Of a stretch of 64,000 nucleotides of DNA, positions 8,591 through 17,800 are shown in pieces. Every line of letters starts with the position of its first letter. The first letter of the stretch is position 1. The DNA lies in the IMG/VR virus record IMGVR_UViG_3300025098_000013, positions 62,001-126,000 of that record; one strand, 5' to 3'. The stretch is from a virus. Under the pieces are notes generated by a model, which was not told where the DNA came from, ran no database searches, and worked only from the letters and a program-made list of their open reading frames with translations. Position numbers and translations under genes: made by a program.

Positions 8591-9472
8591 ATGTTACTAA
8601 AAGTAGGTTCAAAAGGAAACGAAGTTAAATTATTACAAGAGTTTTTAGAAATTGGCGCAGATGGTATATTCGGTAAAGGAACTGAGAAATCAGTTAAAGA
8701 ATTCCAAAAAATCAATGGTTTGGTTGCTGATGGTATCGTTGGCGCTTCCACTTGGGATTGTATGGGTTTGGCTACTACTGATGACTCAGAAAAGACATTC
8801 GAAACGGAAAATTGTCTAATTGTTAATAGACATTACTTACCTAATGGTGAGTATAAATCAGGCCCAACTAATAAAGAGTATATATTCTTACATCATACTG
8901 CAGGGTGGCACAACCCATTCAATTGTATCGACCAATGGGGTAGAGATTCTCGTGGTGCAGTAGCAACTGAATTTGTATTAGGTGGTCCATCAGTAAAAGG
9001 TAACAATGAAGACTATGATGGTGTAATGGTACAAGCATTTCCTGAAGGTGGTTATGGGTGGCACTTAGGTAAGAATGGGTCACAGTATATGCACACACAT
9101 TCAGTAGGAATTGAAGTGTGTAACTTTGGCTGGATTAAAGATGGTAAAACATATGCCGGTACACGAGTTCATGAATCTCAGTTGGTTGAGTTAGACACCC
9201 CATTTAGAGGATTCAAAACTTGGCACAAATATTCCGATGACCAAATCGAAGCACTTAGAAAGTGGATTCTATGGATTGGTGAGAGAGATAACATTGATGT
9301 AAGAAGCGGATTAGTAGAAGAAGTAAAGAAAAAAGGTGCAGGTGGATTTGAATTCAATGAAGATGCATACTATGGTAGAGTAAAGGGTATGTGGACTCAT
9401 ACTAATACACGTAAAGATAAGTTTGATATGTTCCCACAACAAGAACTATTAGATATGTTAATCTCTTTATAG
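8591..9472 (+). CDS. endolysin: N-acetylmuramoyl-L-alanine amidase with PG-binding domain
   Basis: A 293-residue cell-wall hydrolase that cuts the amide bond between MurNAc and the stem peptide. Residues 1-60 are a peptidoglycan-binding type 1 domain (VGSKGNEVKLLQEFL, DGIFGKGTEKSVKEFQ). The rest is an Amidase_2 (T7 lysozyme-like) domain with zinc-ligand region IFLHHTAGWHNP and HTHSVGIEVCNFG. I chose ATG 8591, one base after the previous stop, over an in-frame start at 8564. No signal peptide, so it needs a holin; candidates lie at 13565-14702. Confidence 0.88.
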   Translation: MLLKVGSKGNEVKLLQEFLEIGADGIFGKGTEKSVKEFQKINGLVADGIVGASTWDCMGLATTDDSEKTFETENCLIVNRHYLPNGEYKSGPTNKEYIFLHHTAGWHNPFNCIDQWGRDSRGAVATEFVLGGPSVKGNNEDYDGVMVQAFPEGGYGWHLGKNGSQYMHTHSVGIEVCNFGWIKDGKTYAGTRVHESQLVELDTPFRGFKTWHKYSDDQIEALRKWILWIGERDNIDVRSGLVEEVKKKGAGGFEFNEDAYYGRVKGMWTHTNTRKDKFDMFPQQELLDMLISL

Positions 9473-9521
9473 TAATATTACATAGTTATAACAGTAACGT
9501 AAATCATCCACGGAATTTATT

Positions 9522-12479
9522 ATGAAAAAGTATTTAATTAATTTATTACTATTGTTATTACCAACTGTAACATTAGCACAAGGTACAAGTTGGTTTGAGT
9601 TAAAAGTAGAATTTGGTAGATACATATTCACCAGTGGAAATGTATATTCAAACGACCAGTCAATTTTAATAAAGCAAGGTAACGATACATTATACTACAA
9701 AGACTACGTTTCCTTAACTAATCCAAGTACTTACAACTACACTATTTTAAATTGTGATACTGGTGATGTTAAGATAATACTTAACTCTAATAGAACTAGA
9801 TGGTGGGATAATCAAGGTGTACCTCCGGTTGTGTGGTTACGAAACGCAACTCAAGATACATTTGTAAACATAGCCCCAATGACATTAGGGTTATTTAGTG
9901 GTGCAAACTCAGTTTACTCATACGATACAACTGTTAATCTCCTATCACAACCACCACCATACGCAGGTTGTATGGATACATTATCTTCAACTTACGACTC
10001 TAATGCTAATATTAATAATGGTCAATGTAAATATCCTGTAACTTTTGCAGTAGATATGAACTCTTATAATGACACGTTCTCTCAAGTTTATGTAAGTGGG
10101 CAGTTTAATAGTTGGAGTGGTATTGCAGATTCTTTATCTGATTCAGATGGTGATGGTATTTGGACAGGTACTATTGATATACTAAACAATCCAGGTTGGT
10201 TATGGAAGTACTCAGTTGATAACTGGGTTGACCAAGAGTTACCACCAAATATGCAAAACAATCAAAACCCATACGCTACTTGTTTCTTATTAGATGCCGC
10301 AGGGTTTACAAATAGAAATCTTATTGTAGATGGAACATCAGTAGTATTAGATACTAATTGTTGGGAAAAGTGTTTAGATTGTGCTGATATTATAGGATGT
10401 ACTGATACCACTTCTGCCGAATACAACCCATGGGCTACAATAAGTGATGGGAAGTGTATAGGGAATCCAGCAGATACACTTTCTTGTTCTTCAAGTGAAA
10501 CTTACTTAGACGTACAATTCACTCCCGATAACTATGGTAGTGAATCAAGTTGGATTCTTTATGACAATAATGGAGCAGTATATACAGCATCTCAAGGGAC
10601 CTATTCTGGCGCATCACCAGGTATAGCTATATCACATTACATTTGTGTTGATACAAATGTATTAGTAGATATTGTAATTAACGATTCTTATGGTGATGGT
10701 TTAAATGGTACTTTATTTGGTGGTCAAGTAGATGGTGATTTAAAAGTATATGATTGTTCAGGTAATCTATTATGGTCGTTATCTGATACAATTCCAAATG
10801 GTAACTTTGGGTATCAATTCACATCTCCACAATTTAATACTGGAGGGATATGTTCTTCAGGCGCGTCTGATGTTTATGGGTGTATGAATCCATTCTCAAC
10901 CACATACAATCCAAGTGCTACAATAGACACGGGTACGTGTGGGCCAGCCCGAATAGTAGGATGTACTGACACATCAGCATTCAACTATGTAGATACCGCT
11001 AACACCAGTGAGATAATGACTGGCGATTATACCTTAAAAATAAAAGATGGCGCCTCAAATGGTTGGGGTGGTACTTGGTTAGGTATCAAACAAGGTGATA
11101 ACTTGTCTCCTCAATTTAAAATGGGACCAAATGATGGTTATGAATTAACGTTTGATGTACCTTTAAACATCTATGAACCAATTGATTTGTACCTATTTAC
11201 AACGACTCAATCTCAAAACTCAATCGCTCAGATAGCATATACGTTGTATGGTCCTGAAGGTGATACTATTGTAGATGTTCCGTTTTGGGGAGCAACTACA
11301 TTACAATTCCCCATAATTCAAAGAGTTGATTCACAACCAACATTTGGTGATGTTTGTATCGAAAAAGTATTCGGATGTACCGATTCAACATCTATTAATT
11401 ACGATTCATTAGCTAATACCGATGATGGTGGGTGTATTCCTGTTATTTTAGGATGTATGAATCCATTGTCATTTAATTACAACCCTAATGCAAATACGCC
11501 TGATACTTGTATAGCTATTAAAGTAGGTTGTACGGATTCAACAATGTGGAATTACGACCCATTAGCAAATACGTCAGGTACTTGTATTCCTTATATCTAT
11601 GGTTGTACAAACCCATCCTCATTTAATTATAATGCATTAGCTAACACGGATGATGGTTCATGTGTTCCTGTAATTTATGGGTGTACGGACCCAACATCTT
11701 ATAATTACGATTCATTAGCTAACACGGATGATGGGTCGTGTATCGCTAGAGTGTATGGTTGTACTGATTCAACTTCGTTTAACTTTGACCCATTAGCTAA
11801 TACTGATAATGGAACTTGTGTTCCTTACATTTATGGGTGTATGGATGTTAACTCATTTAACTACAATCCTGATGCTAATACAAATCAAGTATCGGCTACT
11901 GATTTTTCAAACCCATGTATTCCAATTATCTATGGTTGTACTGATTCAACGTCACTTAACTACAACCCATTAGCTAATACTGATAATGGTAGTTGTATTA
12001 CCCCAATATATGGTTGTACTGACCCAAATGCTCATAATTATAACCCAAATGCTAATGTTTCTGACACTACGGCGTGTTTATATGATGCTGGGTGTATAGA
12101 TGGGCCTGGTAACCCATATTGGTTAAATGACCCATGTTACGCTTGGGTAATTGATGTAGACGAGTATTGTTGTACTAATTCGTGGGACACTGATTGTCAA
12201 TATCTGTATGATTATTGTGCTACTGTCAATGGTACTCTTAGTATTGATGATATTGACTTTAAAAATATTGTTGTGTATCCTAACCCAACAACAAATACAT
12301 TAAATATCAGAACTACCTTGGATATTACATATACTTTATACGACTTTATGGGTAAATTGATTGTTGAAAATTCTAAAGAACGAACAATTGATATGTCATC
12401 ATTAGCAAATGGTGTTTATTTCCTATCAATTGAACACCATGGTACACGATTTAATAAAAAAATTGTAAAGGAAGATTAA
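9522..12479 (+). CDS. secreted Cys-rich repeat protein with type IX secretion sorting domain
   Basis: A 985-residue exported protein. A signal peptide (about residues 1-19, ending TLAQ) is followed by a beta-rich region, a carbohydrate-binding-like domain (AVDMNSYNDTFSQVYVSGQF near residue 175), a domain with INDSYGDGLNG near residue 388, then about nine near-tandem repeats of the form YGCTDSTSxNYDPLANTDDGSC (about residues 615-880). A CCTNSWDTDC segment follows. The last 75 residues are a typical T9SS type A sorting domain: VVYPNPTTNTLNI, YTLYDFMGKL, LANGVYFLSI and a basic tail. Such proteins are normally cell-surface products of Bacteroidota. Here it sits one base before an outer-membrane-type gene, in a phage lysis region. 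Confidence 0.88.
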   Translation: MKKYLINLLLLLLPTVTLAQGTSWFELKVEFGRYIFTSGNVYSNDQSILIKQGNDTLYYKDYVSLTNPSTYNYTILNCDTGDVKIILNSNRTRWWDNQGVPPVVWLRNATQDTFVNIAPMTLGLFSGANSVYSYDTTVNLLSQPPPYAGCMDTLSSTYDSNANINNGQCKYPVTFAVDMNSYNDTFSQVYVSGQFNSWSGIADSLSDSDGDGIWTGTIDILNNPGWLWKYSVDNWVDQELPPNMQNNQNPYATCFLLDAAGFTNRNLIVDGTSVVLDTNCWEKCLDCADIIGCTDTTSAEYNPWATISDGKCIGNPADTLSCSSSETYLDVQFTPDNYGSESSWILYDNNGAVYTASQGTYSGASPGIAISHYICVDTNVLVDIVINDSYGDGLNGTLFGGQVDGDLKVYDCSGNLLWSLSDTIPNGNFGYQFTSPQFNTGGICSSGASDVYGCMNPFSTTYNPSATIDTGTCGPARIVGCTDTSAFNYVDTANTSEIMTGDYTLKIKDGASNGWGGTWLGIKQGDNLSPQFKMGPNDGYELTFDVPLNIYEPIDLYLFTTTQSQNSIAQIAYTLYGPEGDTIVDVPFWGATTLQFPIIQRVDSQPTFGDVCIEKVFGCTDSTSINYDSLANTDDGGCIPVILGCMNPLSFNYNPNANTPDTCIAIKVGCTDSTMWNYDPLANTSGTCIPYIYGCTNPSSFNYNALANTDDGSCVPVIYGCTDPTSYNYDSLANTDDGSCIARVYGCTDSTSFNFDPLANTDNGTCVPYIYGCMDVNSFNYNPDANTNQVSATDFSNPCIPIIYGCTDSTSLNYNPLANTDNGSCITPIYGCTDPNAHNYNPNANVSDTTACLYDAGCIDGPGNPYWLNDPCYAWVIDVDEYCCTNSWDTDCQYLYDYCATVNGTLSIDDIDFKNIVVYPNPTTNTLNIRTTLDITYTLYDFMGKLIVENSKERTIDMSSLANGVYFLSIEHHGTRFNKKIVKED
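11370..12090 (+). repeat. tandem coding repeats (GCTDxTSxNYDPLANTDDGSC)
   Basis: About nine imperfect 75-78 base units inside the T9SS cargo gene, each encoding one Cys-bounded unit of about 25 residues. Codon choice differs between units, so they are diverged rather than freshly duplicated. Four more isolated units lie earlier in the gene. Confidence 0.85.
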
Positions 12480-12480
12480 T

Positions 12481-13560
12481 ATGAAAAAGTTATTGTTATT
12501 ACTGATATTACCTCTTACAATGTCAGCACAAACTAAAGATGATAAATCAACACTTAGTGATTTCAAAAAGAATTTAAATAAAATTACTAAGTTTGCTACA
12601 TTCTATGGTGCATATAATGGTAATAATTCGATTTCGGATATTACCACATACTCAGTTACGGATGGGCTAAGTACGACAACAACTGTAACTCCTTACGATT
12701 ACTCAGCAGTATTTGGATTGAGAAAGATTCAGAGATTTGGATATGAACCAAATATTCAGAATAGGTTTAAGAATGGTACTGAAAACTCATTCTCAGATGC
12801 AGCAACCATAGGAAGTAAATCACGTGGATTCGAGTATTTGTTCGAATTTGATTATAGAAGACAACAAGGTAAGCAGTTCTTAAATCAAGACCACTTTGTA
12901 AGATACATTGCAGACAACTATGTATTTAAAGTAGAATACTTAGAGGATGGGTTTGCTGATATTGGTTATTTCGAGTCTTCAGAAAGACTTAGACATAAGT
13001 TCAATAGAAAGTTTTCAATTAATATAGGTGCAATGCAACGTATCTCAGAACCATATGGATTCGACCCATTTGCCGATTGTATAAGACCTGATGGTAGTAT
13101 CCCATGGATGAAAATAGCTACCGATATGGGGTACAATTGGAATACATTGGGGTTGGGTGATGTTTATACAAATCCTAATGGTGAAATAGTAGCTAATAGT
13201 ACCGCAGTATTCGAAGAAGTGGTTGTACCACAAATACTTTCAGAGTATGCTAATAACCAAAGAAATCAGTTACCTAACAAATGGGAACACTCATTGGTAT
13301 TAGGATTTGATTATTACAAATACTCTAAAAACTTTTGGTTACACTCGTGGGCAAACTTGTTACCATATCACCTTGACTTAGACGATGATTATAGTTACCA
13401 TAAATTTCACAATGGGCAATGGATAGATTATTCAGGTGGACTAATTCTTGGATACCGATTCAATAAGTCATTGGGTATATTTACTGAAGGTAGATATCAT
13501 CAATATTGGAATCGTAGTTGGTATGAATTCTCAACTGGTATAAACTTTATTATATTATAA
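12481..13560 (+). CDS. exported, probable outer-membrane beta-barrel protein
   Basis: A 359-residue protein with a signal peptide MKKLLLLLILPLTMSAQ. The mature part has many alternating polar/hydrophobic strands with aromatic girdles (FWLHSWANLLPYHLDL, SGGLILGYRF, GIFTEGRYHQYW) and ends YEFSTGINFIIL, as in barrel proteins. It begins one base after the T9SS cargo gene, so the two are co-expressed; it could anchor or export that protein. I do not recognise a family such as PorP/SprF. Confidence 0.6.
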   Translation: MKKLLLLLILPLTMSAQTKDDKSTLSDFKKNLNKITKFATFYGAYNGNNSISDITTYSVTDGLSTTTTVTPYDYSAVFGLRKIQRFGYEPNIQNRFKNGTENSFSDAATIGSKSRGFEYLFEFDYRRQQGKQFLNQDHFVRYIADNYVFKVEYLEDGFADIGYFESSERLRHKFNRKFSINIGAMQRISEPYGFDPFADCIRPDGSIPWMKIATDMGYNWNTLGLGDVYTNPNGEIVANSTAVFEEVVVPQILSEYANNQRNQLPNKWEHSLVLGFDYYKYSKNFWLHSWANLLPYHLDLDDDYSYHKFHNGQWIDYSGGLILGYRFNKSLGIFTEGRYHQYWNRSWYEFSTGINFIIL

Positions 13561-13564
13561 TATC

Positions 13565-13798
13565 ATGAAAAACTTTAAAAAAAATATTGGAACATTATTA
13601 TTGACTATCATAGTAATACTCCACATAATATTCATACATTTAAAGATATCAAGCGTAGAATCTAAGATTCCAACTGACTATGTACCAAGAATGGAATATG
13701 AATTAAAAGACCAAATGATTAGACAATCGATAAATAATATTTTTGGTGATATTAGAGAAATACAAAAAGAACTTGAAAAAATAGAAGAGGGGAAGTAA
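13565..13798 (+). CDS. small single-span membrane protein A
   Basis: A 77-residue protein with one N-terminal membrane segment (LLLTIIVILHIIFIHL) and a charged coiled-coil tail containing PRMEYELKDQMIRQS. The tail is paralogous to that of the next gene. Its position behind the endolysin and exported genes makes an inner spanin or holin-like role possible, but nothing proves it. Confidence 0.6.
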   Translation: MKNFKKNIGTLLLTIIVILHIIFIHLKISSVESKIPTDYVPRMEYELKDQMIRQSINNIFGDIREIQKELEKIEEGK

Positions 13799-13801
13799 GT
13801 T

Positions 13802-14086
13802 ATGGCTAAGAAGTTAGATGAGGGAACTCAAATTACTTTAGATTTAAAAACAATAGGAATCATCTTATTCTTTGTTGCCACTGTCGTAGGTATGTGGTTT
13901 ACATTACAATCTGACATAGAAGATGCAAAAGAATTACCAATACCACCCGATCCAGAAGTAACACGGATGGAGTTCGATATGAAAGACCAGATGATTCGTA
14001 ATACTATTCTTAATACACAAGGTGATGTTACTGAGATAAAAGAGGACATGAAGCGTATAGAAGAAAAAATAGATGAGTTGAGGTAA
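13802..14086 (+). CDS. small single-span membrane protein B
   Basis: A 94-residue paralogue of the previous gene. It has a membrane segment IGIILFFVATVVGMWF near residue 15 and a charged tail with TRMEFDMKDQMIRNT and a coiled-coil end. The pair arose by tandem duplication. The ATG follows GTAAGTT. A lysis role (inner spanin or pinholin) is an inference from position and topology. Confidence 0.6.
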   Translation: MAKKLDEGTQITLDLKTIGIILFFVATVVGMWFTLQSDIEDAKELPIPPDPEVTRMEFDMKDQMIRNTILNTQGDVTEIKEDMKRIEEKIDELR

Positions 14087-14087
14087 C

Positions 14088-14417
14088 ATGAAAAAGATAC
14101 TACTAATATTATCATTACTATTCATTACAAATATATCAAAAGCTCAGATAGTTGTAATACACTTCAATGCTGCTTGGAACGAATCTAATTCAGTTAAGTG
14201 GGTAGATGGTTTAGAAGATTGTGATATAGAACACGTTGATATCGCTAAAAAACCCAAACTACAAAAAGAATATCAAGTAGTAGTAGTACCTACTATTATA
14301 ATACTTCAGTATGATGAAGTTAAAAAAAGATACCAAGCTGACTTGAGTTTTAAACTTAGTGCTACAAAAGAAGAAATACAAGATGCAATAGATGAACTTG
14401 TACTAAGTGGGTTTTAA
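14088..14417 (+). CDS. exported thioredoxin-fold protein without CxxC
   Basis: A 109-residue protein with a signal peptide (MKKILLILSLLFITNISKAQ). The mature part has thioredoxin-like order: strand IVVIHFNAAW, then a strand with VDIAKKPKLQKEYQV and VVVPTIIIL, where the VPT fits the cis-proline. The redox CxxC is replaced: after the Trp comes NESN. It therefore cannot do classic dithiol exchange; it may be a binding or scaffold protein. It starts one base after the membrane protein B gene. Confidence 0.6.
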   Translation: MKKILLILSLLFITNISKAQIVVIHFNAAWNESNSVKWVDGLEDCDIEHVDIAKKPKLQKEYQVVVVPTIIILQYDEVKKRYQADLSFKLSATKEEIQDAIDELVLSGF

Positions 14418-14427
14418 CATCGTTACA

Positions 14428-14435
14428 TATTTATA
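14428..14435 (+). promoter_or_regulatory. TATTTATA motif, candidate late promoter
   Basis: TATTTATA 22 bases before the ATG at 14457. The same motif recurs at similar distances before several genes that lack the TTTG/TATATTAG promoter. See the finding on this motif. Confidence 0.3.
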
Positions 14436-14456
14436 ATCAATAAGGAGTTACATTAC

Positions 14457-14702
14457 ATGAAAACAATTTGGAGAAAGATTATGGCTTTTAAAGACATTTT
14501 TAAAGATGACAACGATGTAAACGAGAAAAATGTAATAGGATTTCTATCATTTGCAGTAATGGTAATATTCGCAGCTGCCGATTTAATTACTGGTTACTTA
14601 GGTAAAGATTTGGTAGTTCAAGAATTCATATACAACTCATTTGTGTTTATAACACTTGGTTGTTTTGGCATCGCAGGCTTAGAAAAGTTTGCTAAAAAAT
14701 AG
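14457..14702 (+). CDS. two-span membrane protein, holin candidate
   Basis: An 81-residue protein with two membrane segments (VIGFLSFAVMVIFAAADLI and FIYNSFVFITLGCFGIAGL) and charged ends, a size and topology usual for phage holins. AAGGAG lies 9 bases before ATG 14457; an in-frame ATG at 14481 is also preceded by GGAG. Function is inferred from topology and the nearby endolysin. Confidence 0.55.
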   Translation: MKTIWRKIMAFKDIFKDDNDVNEKNVIGFLSFAVMVIFAAADLITGYLGKDLVVQEFIYNSFVFITLGCFGIAGLEKFAKK

Positions 14703-14708
14703 TAAAAA

Positions 14709-15353
14709 GTGAAACTTAGTGATATAATAGAACTCAAGTCAATGGGGTACTCCGATGAGATTGACCCTAAACACTTGAAGGTGATGAAGGAAACTCCATC
14801 TATGTTGGCTGACTTTGAATGGAAGCAATTCGCAGGTCAACCACCACATGGTAATGATAATTCCAAAACGAAGATGGAACTCCACCAACTTGCTAAACTC
14901 CCTATGGATAACTCATTCGTAAAAGAAATGGATGATATATCTAAAGTATTCAAAGACTATTGTAATACAGTAGATATCGATTACCCAAAAGGATTAGTGG
15001 ATATATTGATTGACGATTCTCGTATTTTCATAACTAAACTTAAATACTTATATAATAGACCACGACCCAAACAATTGGCAAAACACCCAATGGTGAATGT
15101 CCCAATGAAGGATACTGAGTTGGACTCTATGAATACTCCCTCATATCCAAGCGGACACTCAACTCAAGGTGTGTTAATTGGTTTGGTTTTGAGTGATATG
15201 TATCCGGACCATCAACACAATTTAATGGACTTAGCAAAAGACATATCATACTCACGAAATGTGGGAAGAGCACACTACCCATCAGACTCAAAGTTTGGTG
15301 AAAAGCTTGGTAACGAAATGTTTAAGTATTTAAAAAAAGTGAAACTAATATAA
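14709..15353 (+). CDS. PAP2-superfamily phosphatase
   Basis: A 214-residue acid phosphatase-like protein with the three PAP2 signatures in order: KYLYNRPRPKQ, PSYPSGHSTQG and SRNVGRAHYPSD. This family removes phosphate from phospholipids or other phosphoesters using a His nucleophile. No signal peptide or membrane spans, so it is the soluble type, which also occurs in T4-like marine phages. GTG start six bases after the previous stop. Confidence 0.85.
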   Translation: MKLSDIIELKSMGYSDEIDPKHLKVMKETPSMLADFEWKQFAGQPPHGNDNSKTKMELHQLAKLPMDNSFVKEMDDISKVFKDYCNTVDIDYPKGLVDILIDDSRIFITKLKYLYNRPRPKQLAKHPMVNVPMKDTELDSMNTPSYPSGHSTQGVLIGLVLSDMYPDHQHNLMDLAKDISYSRNVGRAHYPSDSKFGEKLGNEMFKYLKKVKLI

Positions 15354-16441
15354 TGTCACTATACAAACAACATATGGGTGTTCGAATTGCCGAAGGTATT
15401 GACCTTGATATGATGAAGCTCATCAACAAGGCTATGAAGCAAATGCCCGGCTCTCCAAAGCAAAAGAAGACTATTGCACAACTAAATAAGTTGAGAAAAT
15501 CTGCCGGACTTGAACCACTCAAAGAAGATATCAAAATACCAATTAAAGTGGGTGATACTGTTTTAGGTGGTAAATTCAAGAACAAGAGAATTGTAGTAAA
15601 GTCAATCGGTAAGAATGAAAAAGGTGATATCACAATCAATGGTAGACCACTCCTAAAGTATCGTATTATAGATAAGGTAGAAGAATCCGTACTAGCTGAT
15701 AAGATTGAGTGTGACAATTGTGGTTCGACTTGGATGAAGAAAGATGGTGGTGATGACTTATACATTTGTCATAAGTGTGGTCACGACAATCAGAAATACG
15801 ACAAAGCAGATAAGAGTTATAAACGACTCAATGTAGGTGAATCATCTATCAACGAGTTTGGTGGTACTTTGTTTCATTTAGTTGGATTTGATTCAAACAA
15901 CAAACCAGTTCAAAAGATAATCAAAAGGGTATCCGACTCCTTTATGAAGGATGTTGCCAAGTATGGTTCTGAAAAACTATTCAAAAGTGGTAAGAATGTC
16001 GAGTATGTAAAGATATACTACGACAAGAACCATTTGGTAACTGTAAAAGATGGTGGTAGAAAAATAGTCAAAGAAAAGAGTTGGGGTAAGTTACCAATCA
16101 ACGAAATCCCAATGGGAGACCTTCAGAAGATTGACCAATTCGCAGATAAGAAACTCAATCCAGTAGATGTAGTTCTAACTGACAAACATTTCTTTGATAG
16201 ATTGAACGACCCCCGTAATGGTAAAGAGATATCACAAGCAGAACTCATAGGGTTCTTTAAACGATTGAGTAAGAAGAAGAAAGAGTTTGTTGAGTTTTTA
16301 AATCAGTATAACTCATTGGTGGCTGTGGATGATAGAACAAATCTTAACATTCCATTTATGAAGCAGGCAAACAAGGCAATCGCAAAAACAGTGATGCGTA
16401 AAAAAGATTTCAAATCTTCCGACAAAAAGTTGGATATTTAA
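15353..16441 (+). CDS. hypothetical protein with zinc ribbon
   Basis: A 362-residue protein. Residues about 120-145 form a four-Cys zinc ribbon, CDNCGSTWMKKDGGDDLY then CHKCGHDN, a module I recognise from structural or internal proteins of marine T4-like phages. The C-terminal part (DKHFFDRLNDPRNG) is reminiscent of a small nuclease-toxin-like fold but is not assigned. It overlaps the PAP2 stop. Confidence 0.6.
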   Translation: MSLYKQHMGVRIAEGIDLDMMKLINKAMKQMPGSPKQKKTIAQLNKLRKSAGLEPLKEDIKIPIKVGDTVLGGKFKNKRIVVKSIGKNEKGDITINGRPLLKYRIIDKVEESVLADKIECDNCGSTWMKKDGGDDLYICHKCGHDNQKYDKADKSYKRLNVGESSINEFGGTLFHLVGFDSNNKPVQKIIKRVSDSFMKDVAKYGSEKLFKSGKNVEYVKIYYDKNHLVTVKDGGRKIVKEKSWGKLPINEIPMGDLQKIDQFADKKLNPVDVVLTDKHFFDRLNDPRNGKEISQAELIGFFKRLSKKKKEFVEFLNQYNSLVAVDDRTNLNIPFMKQANKAIAKTVMRKKDFKSSDKKLDI

Positions 16442-16460
16442 TAAATTATTCGTATATTAG
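16430..16460 (+). promoter_or_regulatory. Bacteroidota-type promoter
   Basis: GTTGG at 16429-16433 (-33 box inside the previous gene), a 20-base spacer, then TATATTAG at 16453-16460, immediately before ATG 16463. No TTAACA pair upstream. Confidence 0.6.
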
Positions 16461-16462
16461 TA

Positions 16463-17227
16463 ATGAAATTAAAACAACTCATATTAGAAGGAATGTACGA
16501 TAAACTCACGGGTGAAATCAATAAAGACGTATTCAAAACTATCAAGAATGCTATTAAGGGTAGTGGTACTCAAGAGAAGCCAAAGAAGTTTAAAGGGTAT
16601 GATGTTCGTAAAGACCCAATGCCAATGGTAGGTACAATGCAAAACCTATTTCAAGGTGAAAATAGAACATTATATGTTGGTGACTACACTGATAAAGTTA
16701 GTGGTGTTAGTGTTGAGGTTGAACTCAAGCTCGCAGTAACTGAGGATGGTGTAGAGCCAGGTAAGTTCTTTATAGATGGTTCAGCTGAAGCTGATGAGGA
16801 TTTCCCATCGTTGGAAGTAAATATTGGTATTCATTCCGATGATGTTAATGGTAGTGTATTTTCAAAGATACAGCCAGTACTCAGAGATTTAGTAAGACAT
16901 GAGATAGAACACCTAACACATGGCAAGGGTTCCGGCGCAGAGAAGTCTGGTAAGAGGATGAGAGGTGATACTGCGATGAGACGAAAGATTCGGTCTAATC
17001 CTAAATTGTATTACAAATACTTCTTACTACCAAAAGAGGTAGATGCAAACATCCACGGATTGTACTCTAAAGCAAAGACAATGAAACAACCCTACCAAAA
17101 AGTGGTTGATGATTACTTAGACTCGTTGGTTGATGATGATGTAATCACAATTGAGAAGAGAAAAGAAATTTATAAGAAGTGGAAGAAACGAATCCCAAAG
17201 ATTGGTGGACTCCCTAAATTGAAGTAA
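16463..17227 (+). CDS. HExxH metalloprotease-like protein
   Basis: A 254-residue protein. LVRHEIEHLTHGKG near residue 147 is a zinc-metallopeptidase HExxH motif with a further His three residues on. The N-terminus MKLKQLILEGMYDKL is typical of phage proteins of this type. The remaining zinc ligand is not identified by eye. Target unknown; maturation of virion proteins or attack on host proteins are both possible. Confidence 0.55.
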   Translation: MKLKQLILEGMYDKLTGEINKDVFKTIKNAIKGSGTQEKPKKFKGYDVRKDPMPMVGTMQNLFQGENRTLYVGDYTDKVSGVSVEVELKLAVTEDGVEPGKFFIDGSAEADEDFPSLEVNIGIHSDDVNGSVFSKIQPVLRDLVRHEIEHLTHGKGSGAEKSGKRMRGDTAMRRKIRSNPKLYYKYFLLPKEVDANIHGLYSKAKTMKQPYQKVVDDYLDSLVDDDVITIEKRKEIYKKWKKRIPKIGGLPKLK

Positions 17228-17228
17228 T

Positions 17229-17798
17229 ATGGCTAAAGTATTAAGAGTTTTTGACTTTGATGACACACTTGCAACAACAGTGTCGTACATCTATGTAAAA
17301 CACAAAGATGGGACTAAGACCACACTATCGCCAGAGGAATATGCAAAGTATACCGAAAAATCTGGTGACGAGTATGACTTTAGTGACTTCAATCGTATGT
17401 TGAACAAACCACAAGTTATTAAGAAGAACTTCAAACTACTCCAGCGTATGTTAAAGAACCCTTCTAAGAAGGTAACAATCTTAACTGCACGTAAGTTAGG
17501 TTTCCCTATACGAAAGTTCTTTAAAGACGAGTATGGGATGGATGTATATCCAGTAGCACTCGCATCTAACAATCCAAAGGACAAAGCAGATTGGATTGAA
17601 AAACATATCAAAAAAGGATATACTGACATCGCATTTATGGATGACTCCATTAAGAATGTAAGAGCAGTGGGTAATCTACAAAAGAAATATCCAAATGTCA
17701 GAGTTAAGTCAGTACTCGCAGTAGAACATCTCAGTTCTAATGAAAAGACTGAATTAATAGAAAATTACCTATCTAACACATTCTTAGATATCATATAG
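17229..17798 (+). CDS. HAD-superfamily phosphatase
   Basis: A 189-residue HAD hydrolase. Motif I is RVFDFDDTLATT, motif II lies in KKVTILTARKLG, and motif IV is IAFMDDSIKNV. No cap domain is evident. In T4-like phages this fold occurs as 5'-nucleotidase or polynucleotide phosphatase; the substrate here is unknown. It begins one base after the metalloprotease-like gene. Confidence 0.8.
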   Translation: MAKVLRVFDFDDTLATTVSYIYVKHKDGTKTTLSPEEYAKYTEKSGDEYDFSDFNRMLNKPQVIKKNFKLLQRMLKNPSKKVTILTARKLGFPIRKFFKDEYGMDVYPVALASNNPKDKADWIEKHIKKGYTDIAFMDDSIKNVRAVGNLQKKYPNVRVKSVLAVEHLSSNEKTELIENYLSNTFLDII

Positions 17799-17800
17799 AC

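Noticed and set aside
11370-12090. Regular repeats considered as a CRISPR array
   Set aside because: Units are 75-78 bases, diverged, in frame and encode a Cys-bounded protein repeat; no short identical repeats with unique spacers.
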